NCBI GenBank assembly: GCA_031761405.1
Contig: JASEVX010000010.1
Location: forward strand, 12,167,918 to 12,231,917
Source: Serripes groenlandicus
Lineage: Eukaryota; Mollusca; Bivalvia; Cardiida; Cardiidae
DNA: 64,000 nt
Direction of reading: 5' to 3'
Under the pieces are notes generated by a model. The model was not told the origin of the DNA. It saw only the letters and a program-made list of their open reading frames with translations, and did not search any database. The translations under genes and the position numbers were made by a program. Numbering within the stretch: position 1 is the stretch's first letter; each line of letters begins with the position of its first letter. This document shows positions 57,009 through 64,000 of the stretch, piece by piece.

Positions 57009-57191
57009 ATTGAAAAAGAACAATTTCAAAAAATAGATTTGCTCCTCAGATAAATTCAATTTAAAATAAATATTACATTACTGAAAGCATATTGCACTAA
57101 TATATGTGTATACCTATTGCATAATCATAGTATTTTAGATAATTCGCTTGATTTTCACTTTTGTGTAATTTGCATAAGGCAAACTAACCTG

Positions 57192-57426
57192 TTAACCCTT
57201 TCCCTTATACAGATGCTTTCTGACGCATCTGCAGCAGACAACTTTTGAAAACATTGCAACAAAAGCAGAAATTGCTCAGACTGAGCAATTTCTCCTTTTG
57301 CCACAATGCTTTCATATCTTTTCAGTAATTATACCTTCATTTATATAGATTTTCCATGTTTTATCTATATGTTTTCTGCTGCAGCTTTGTTGAATGTGGG
57401 AAAAGGTTAACCCTTTCCCTCCTGTA
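57192..57426. mobile_element. Family A copy plus truncated copy at duplication junction
   Basis: 57192-57410 is complete. A second copy starts in the shared TTAA at 57407 and stops after 20 bp at the tandem-duplication breakpoint. Confidence 0.83.
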
Positions 57427-58319
57427 GATTTCAGGTGAGACAGCTCGTTACGATCTGACTCACCTGAATCAGTATTGTTTGCAAAAACATTAATATTGCC
57501 TTTGGCGATGAAAGAGTTAAAATCTAAAAAAATCATTTGACTATATATTAACTATATAAAATATCAATATATAGTCAAATGCTTTTTATAGATTTTAAAC
57601 GAGACTAGCAACTCTGGTAAATATAGGTCTGAGACCAATTTCATCTTTCCTGTCCGCAGCGATATGACCTTATCTATTGGAAGCGGCGTAAAACTCTAAA
57701 ACAAATAATCGCATACAACGGACTAAGGGGTAGGTTTATGTGATACAAATTGAATCTGCACGTTACAGAATGATGACATCGTCTCGACTTTGTGATACAA
57801 ATTGAACCTGCACGGTAAAGAATGACATCGTATCGACGTTGGGATATAAATTGAACCTATTAAACATGTTATCTAACATATGGGCCAGAGCATGAGAAAA
57901 AAGGTATACGTTGGCATTGTTCAGATCAGCATGTCTGACTGCTCTATCTTATCAGAAGTTACACAATAATGCAGACGCTTCTAACAAGCTTGTGTAAGTA
58001 ATATGTGAACAATGTAAACATAGTAATCAGATGCACAGGCTGATCTAGATCCGTATTGTTCACACAAGTCAACTTGTTCCTTTTCTCATGCACATGCAAG
58101 ATTCGTCATTGTTATTGCTCATATTTTGAAATGTTATTAACCGCGGGCACATGAACACATCATAAGTACCACTGCGTTAAGAAAATAAGTAGTAAATGTA
58201 CATTCGAGAGTAATTGATGTGTGTCCATAGCGCGAGTCAGCAGTATACGAACATGCTCCAATCTAACTGCTATCGAGTACTGTAGTGCATTCACGCGTCT
58301 GTGATCATTTAATGTTACA

Positions 58320-58950
58320 AGTTTACAAGTTTATTTAGAAATAGAGAGGACAGAATGCCCATGAGTATAAAGTCTTTAACAATGTACATATTAACATAGG
58401 TCAAACATTACAAATATTATCTTACATATACATTTATTTCCAAACCGGCATAGCCAGCTTATGTAATTTACACAAAACATATATTTGCCATTAAATGAAA
58501 AATATAAGTATTATACAAAGCACGGTATAAACATTGGATAGATCTCCAATTTGTATTGTCAAAGCGTGAAGGGGATAGGTATGTTATTTATTCAAAATAC
58601 AAAGTGTTTCGCAATTCAAAAGATTTAAAGACAAACATAGACACATTCTTAATTAATTTAGGTCTCTCAGATGTCATGAGATCAATAAATTTCAAAATAT
58701 TTGGTCTCTTCCAGTAATGTTGGTTAATGAATTTCTTTCTTAATTCTTGACATAATGGACATTCTGAAATAAAATGAAACTCATATTCGATCGTGTTCAA
58801 ACACACTTTACATTTTCTATCATTTATTGGAATTTTTGGATTTCGCCATCAACCTGTTTCAATTTTAAATCTATGTACCGAAAGTCTAAATCTAGTTAAA
58901 GCAATTCTAAACATATTAATTTTAATGTAATAAAGGTATGGATGTAATCG
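58320..58950 (-). mobile_element. 5'-truncated LINE, copy 2
   Basis: Same insertion as 50702-51330, copied by the segmental duplication. This copy keeps the original C terminus (NVSMFVFKSFELRNTLYFE then stop) but has substitutions and a disrupted upstream frame. Same AATAAA-containing tail. Confidence 0.85.
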
Positions 58951-60294
58951 AAATAAATAGTTACTGTACATTCGTGACTAATGGATGTGTGTCAATAGCG
59001 AGCCAGGTGTATACGAACATTCTCCTATCTACCTACTATCGAGTATAGTAGTGCAGTCACACGTCTGTGGTCATTTAATGTTAGATATACAAACTGATTC
59101 ATGTTTACCCTTTCCCGTATACTGCAAATCTGCAGCAGACAGCTTTGAACACATCTAGGCAAAAAAAATAGGAAAATCTCTAAAAACTAGAAATATCACT
59201 GAAGGTGATGAATACCCCCAGCTGGTGCCTGACAATATACATATGTATGAGACATTCAATGGGCCATAACTCATTTAAAAATAATTCCAGTGCAACACGC
59301 CGACAATATGCGCAACTAGGCTTGGTATCAATCATTCTTGTGAAGTTATATTGAATTCTGACCAAGGGTTGCTGAGAAATAGTGTTCACAGGAAATGTCT
59401 ACAGACCAACGGACCGACCGACCAACTGACCGACAAGCGTGAATCCTATATAGCCCCCATATACTATGTATCTGGGGGTATAATGAAAGAATATTTATTG
59501 AATATGGTTAAAGACATTCTGGCAAAAGGAGAAATTGCAAATTATGATAAAAACATATCCTTTTGCCACAACGTTTTAAAAATTGCACCAGCGTCAGTAG
59601 GAAAGTGTTAATATATACACCTATGTCCAAACGAGATAACAATAGTGTTATCATTTAAGGTTATCATTATTAGTATGTTGAAATAGTTATAGTTATATGT
59701 CAGCAACAAAACTGTGTCTTGAACTGAACCCTTAACCCTTTCCCAAAAACAGACGCTTTCTTTATATTATCAACAACCTAGGAAAATATGTCTACGAAGC
59801 ACTTGCTTTGCGAAATTCACTTAATAATTAGTATAATGTACCTTGTTAAACTGTTATGAAACACCGTTTCGAAATTTAAGAAATAAAAATTGTTTAATAA
59901 TTAAATGTATATAATAAGTGTACGTTCACTGCAGCAGACGACTTTTGAAAACATTGTGGCAAAAGTAGAAACTGCTCATTATTGGCAATTTCTTCTTTTG
60001 CAACAATGTTTTCAACACTATTCAATAAATATACTTTCATTTATAGAGATTTATAATAATTCTTGCTACTTGTTTTCATACTCGTCAATTTGAATGTGGG
60101 GTAGGGTTAACGAAGTTACAGTGTGCATAAAACATGAACTTTGAATATTAGAAAAATAAACAAGCAAATTCAGAGAATCATGGTCCCCCGCCAGGGTCAA
60201 GGTCACAAAAATTGGTATTGATGGAAAGGGGATGTCACAAGGAATACACATGTGAAATATGAAAGCAGTACCTATTACGGTTCAGAAGTAAGGG

Positions 60295-61115
60295 CCATAA
60301 CTCCGTGAAAAATCATCCAACCGGAACGCAAACACGATATGCGCATCTACACTTGGTGGTGATCCTTCCTATGAAGTTTCATAAAATTCCAAAAAGCGGT
60401 TGCAGAGAAATAGCCCGGAAATGAATTTAGTCATACATAGCCTGATGGTGGAGTAAAGGGCCATAACTCCGTGAAAAATAATCCAACCGGAACGCAAACA
60501 CGATATGCGCATCTACACTTGGTGGTGATCCTTCCTATGAAGTTTCATAAAATTCCAAAAAGCGGTTGCAGAGAAATAGCCCGGAAATGAATTTAGTCAT
60601 ACATAGCCTGATGGTGGGGTAAAAAGCCATAACTCCGTGCAAAATAATCCAACCGGAACGCAAACACGATATGCGCATCTACACTTGGTGGTGATCCTTC
60701 CTATGAAGTTTCATAAAATTCCAAAAAGCGGTTGCAGAGAAATAGCCCGGAAATGAATTTAGTCATACATAGCCTGATGGTGGAGTAAAGGGCCATAACT
60801 CCGTGAAAAATAATCCAACCGGAACGCAAACACGATATGCGCATCTACACTTGGTGGTGATCCTTCCTATGAAGTTTCATCAAATTCCAAAAAGCGGTTG
60901 CAGAGAAATAGCCCGGAAATGAATTTAGTCATACATAGCCTGATGGTGGAGTAAAGGGCCATAACTCCGTGCAAAATAATCCAACCGGAACGCAAACACG
61001 ATATGCGCATCTACACTTGGTGGTGATCCTTCCTATGAAGTTTCATAAAATTCCAAAAAGCGGTTGCAGAGAAATAGCCCGGAAATGAATTTAGTCATAC
61101 ATAGGGGTAAAGGGC
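60295..61115. repeat. 166-bp satellite array, 5 copies
   Basis: Units start at 60295, 60461, 60627, 60793 and 60959 (CCATAACTCCGTG), exactly 166 bp apart and differing by only a few bases. Flanked on both sides by the same roughly 100-bp sequence (AATACACATGTGAAATATGA at 60244 and 61186). Found only in duplicon 2. Confidence 0.95.
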
Positions 61116-61345
61116 AATAACTCGTCAGGGTCAAGGTCACAAGGTCAAAAAAAATGGTATTGATGGAAAGGGGTTGTCACAAGGAATACACATGTGAAAT
61201 ATGAAAGCAGTACCTATTACGGTTCAGAAGTTATGACCAAGGTTAAAGTTTTTGTGACAGCATGACTGACGGACGGACTGACGGACGGACTGACGGACGG
61301 ACGGACTGACTGACGAATGAGAAATAATAGTCCCCAGCTTTCGCT
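61116..61345. repeat. AGGTCA-bearing dispersed repeat and GACG microsatellite
   Basis: GTCAAGGTCACAAGGTCAAA, then a copy of the satellite flank, then (GACGGACT)n at 61265-61315 and GCTTTCGCTAAAAGCGGGGG. A relative is at 61498-61660. Confidence 0.75.
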
Positions 61346-62148
61346 AAAAGCGGGGGACAATAAGCAGTCAAATTATAAGTACAGTAGCTTGACTAAGTGC
61401 CTGGTATACTTTTCCAGACACACACAAATGAAACCATCTAAAGTAAAAAAAAACAAGATGTGTTTGTGAAACACTGATGCCCCCTAATGGCAACATCTAG
61501 GTCAAAGGTCAAAAATGTTGGTACTGACAGAAAGGTCATGTCACAAGGAATACACATGTGAAATATGGTAGCCGTACCAATACGTTATGGTTCAAAAGTA
61601 GTGGTCAAGGTTCAAGGTTTTTTCGACAGACAGACAGGCCAAAAACTAGATGCCAACCGAATCGGTGATTCCGGGGGCATAAAAAAAAAAAAATCAACAA
61701 TTGAGATAATTTATGTATATCTGACATGGGTGCTCTCTGCTGAAAAGGCTTGTTAACCTTTACCCACTAGCATACTCATTCACACACATCTGCAAAGGAC
61801 GATTCTTTATTAATTTTTTTTATAAATATGTGTGTGTAAACGTTTTCAACGTCGACTGCAGCGGATTTTGTGTTAATCCTTCCCCTCATACGTGCAAATA
61901 AATACTAACACAATGAATATATACAATTATTTGAGTGGTAGTCTATGACGGCTGGTTATATAAGGAATTCCGGCTTTTTAAGTAAGATTTTTACTATATA
62001 TCTGGCTACCTTGGGTGTGTGTGTGTGTGTGTGTCTGTATTAGTTAATCTATGAAGTCCAAAAGGAGGGCATGATGTAACTAAATCCGGGATGTCACAGT
62101 CATTGACCTACTTATTACTTGACTAGTAAGCTCACCTAATCACCCTTA

Positions 62149-62362
62149 TTTACCCTTCCGTTGCCAAAAGACAATTTAAGGCTTTTGTAAACAATGCATA
62201 TTCAGGTGAGACAGCTCATAACGAACTGTCTCTCCTGAAATATGTATTTTATTCCATTTAGACATTACATTTTACCGAATGTCCTGTTGGTCGAACAATG
62301 GAGTAGTCCAATTTTCAACATGGAAGAGTCGACATTGTGGAATTCGGCAGTGGGCGAGTTCA
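62149..62362. mobile_element. Family B copy
   Basis: Nearly complete, hairpin GAGACAGCTCATAACGAACT. The matching copy in the first duplicon (53370-53515) has lost its hairpin. Confidence 0.77.
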
Positions 62363-62544
62363 AACGAGCGCCGAGTTTCAATACAATATCAATGGTTTGA
62401 TAGACGTGTTCCCTTTGTGAAGCCTGTGCAACCAGTATAGAGCCAGGTCATGACTAGACTGGTTACCTCCCCTAATATCATATCACAATATAGGTCATAT
62501 ATTAGATACTATGTACAACGAGGAACCAGTTTGCTCACAACATA

Positions 62545-62712
62545 CAGTCAAACCTGTGTTAAATACCACCTGACTATAGCAACAACACTTTTAATTCCCC
62601 AATCACTCATATTATACATACATGAATATGCAATTAAAGACATCCTGTGATCAAAGACCACATTGTTCTCTTCCCATGGGTGGTATTTAAACACAGGTTG
62701 GACTGTAGTTAA
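62545..62712. mobile_element. Family D inverted-repeat MITE
   Basis: ACAGTCAAACCTGTGTTAAAT and ATTTAAACACAGGTTGGACTGT are inverted ends; about 165 bp with internal AAAGACCACATTG. Other copies: 55430-55583, a left-truncated one at 53545-53668 and a diverged one near 6015-6150. Confidence 0.8.
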
Positions 62713-62876
62713 TTCTGCACAGCGATGTTAAACAAATTCAAAGAACGTTTTTCATCCAGAATCACTCGAGGACATTCTCTGTAAAATAATATCAATTCTG
62801 GCCAAGTGTTAAGACTTGTCTTTAAACCAGCTTTTTAATGCCGTGACAACGACAGTTTTCGACTAATCAAAAATAG

Positions 62877-63107
62877 TTAAACCCTTTCTCACATTTAAAC
62901 GCTTTATGACGCCATTGCAGCAGGCGACACTTGAAAACATTGTGACAAAAGGAGATATTGCTAAATCAAGCAACTTCGCCTTTTTACCACAAAGTTTTAA
63001 ATTGTTGTGAGTTATTATAATTTTATTTTTTTGAGATTTTCCATGTTTTTGCGAATATATTTTCAAATTCGTCTGCTGCAGATTTCTTGTATGTGGGATA
63101 TGGCTAA
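62877..63107. mobile_element. Family A copy
   Basis: TTAAACCCTTTCTC at left; right end decayed to GTGGGATATGGCTAA. Confidence 0.78.
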
Positions 63108-63723
63108 TTAATTAATGGAAGACATTTAGAGGATGCTTTTCTGTGAAGTTTCATTACAAATGATCCACGTGTTAATAAGCAAGTCCTTCAATGAAGCCAA
63201 AAGTGAATGCACGGATGGACGCACCATAAACACATCGCCATGACATAAGCTCGGATGGAGATAAAACAAATAATCTGCTGCTCAAGAATCAATTGTCCAC
63301 AGAATGAAGGAAAGGTCAAACACGAATGAAGGAAATGTCAAACACGTAAAGACAGACGCCGTAATGAGTTCTATTTTTATTACTTTTCTTGATCTTTAAA
63401 ACAATGCAGTGGTTATAAAGTGAATTTAACAAAACTTTGTACAAAGTCAAAATTAACAGGACGACAACATGTATGTAGCATAACCAAGTATATTGTCCCT
63501 TGTAACCACTGAATACACATATGTAGAAACACAAAACTCCATCTACATGTGTGAATACATATATAATATATACAAAAATTTACAAAAAAACATAGACCAA
63601 TATAAAGCTAGTTGGACTGATTGCATAACATTAACATACATTAACAACCTCATGTACATTTATTAACTCCCAACTATTCAGTTCAAGCTGGTTTCATTTC
63701 AATATCTTATTTCGATTAATGTG

Positions 63724-63949
63724 TTAACCCTTTCTAACATGTATATGCTTTCTGACACCTCTGCAGCAGTCTTTTGAAAACATTGTGGCAAAAGCAGCAA
63801 TTGCTCGTAATGAGCAATTTCTCCATTTGCCACAATGTTTTAAACTCTAGTTCATAATTAAACTCTCATTCATGAAGATTTTAATTTTTTGGCAAAATGT
63901 TTTCAAAGTCATCTGCTGCAGAATTGTTGTATGTGGGAAAGGTGGTTAA
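63724..63949. mobile_element. Family A copy
   Basis: Duplicate of 55018-55246 with a few base changes; TTAA at both ends. Confidence 0.83.
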
Positions 63950-64000
63950 GATCTCGGTACAAAAAACTTAGCTCACCAGAAGGGCTAGACTTTTAGCTTT

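Larger units (their letters stand above)
49794..57426. repeat. Tandem segmental duplication, copy 1
   Basis: Starts within a family B element (GATTTCAGGTGAGACAGCTC). It contains tandem 60-bp repeats (50125-50245), a LINE, a small inverted element with CCCCAGCTGG and CTGGGGGTAT ends (51594-51870), a SINE absent from copy 2, and many foldback elements. Long blocks match copy 2 closely in order and orientation. Confidence 0.9.
57427..64000. repeat. Tandem segmental duplication, copy 2 (runs off window)
   Basis: The same sequence as copy 1, offset 7633 bp at the start and about 8703 bp by 63949. The growth comes mainly from the 60040-61765 insertion, offset by the SINE and other pieces present only in copy 1. 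Confidence 0.9.

Overview
This is animal nuclear DNA, not prokaryotic: AT-rich, packed with short dispersed repeats, and carrying one large intron-split gene. The predicted protein, the tRNA-headed SINEs with AATC tails and the dense foldback elements suggest a mollusc, most likely a bivalve. That placement is inference.

The only gene I can build completely lies on the minus strand, from an ATG at 42089 down to a TAG at 20227-20229. Fifteen exons join with GT-AG boundaries, and all fourteen phase junctions close into one 907-codon frame. The product is a nose-resistant-to-fluoxetine (NRF-6) type protein: signal peptide, Asn-rich ectodomain, Cys-rich NRF domain, then a multi-pass acyltransferase-3 membrane domain with an intact Arg-x10-His motif. 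A TATA-like box sits about 90 bp upstream of the ATG. Three introns of this gene hold partial copies of the exon just upstream, each keeping the exon's 3' end and donor site. One of these copies forms part of a roughly 400-bp palindrome.

Layout. 0.4-8.5 kb: two diverged copies of a roughly 2.3-kb segment, plus a GC-rich degenerate repeat block at 3.5-4.1 kb. 9-15 kb: SINEs, a LINE reverse-transcriptase relic, nested inverted-repeat elements, and a duplicated block carrying an orphan exon (one copy open, one frameshifted). 15-20 kb: minisatellites. 20-42 kb: the NRF-6-like gene, its introns filled with SINEs and foldback elements. 42-49.8 kb: foldback elements and a broken transposase fragment. 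49.8-64 kb: a direct tandem segmental duplication (unit starts 49794 and 57427), each copy containing a 5'-truncated LINE; the second copy also carries a 166-bp satellite array and runs off the window.

Four foldback or inverted-repeat families (called A-D here) and at least two tRNA-derived SINE families account for much of the intergenic and intronic DNA. Families A and B are bounded by TTAA and have strong internal palindromes. I found no rRNA, CRISPR or functional-looking tRNA gene, and no prokaryotic operon.
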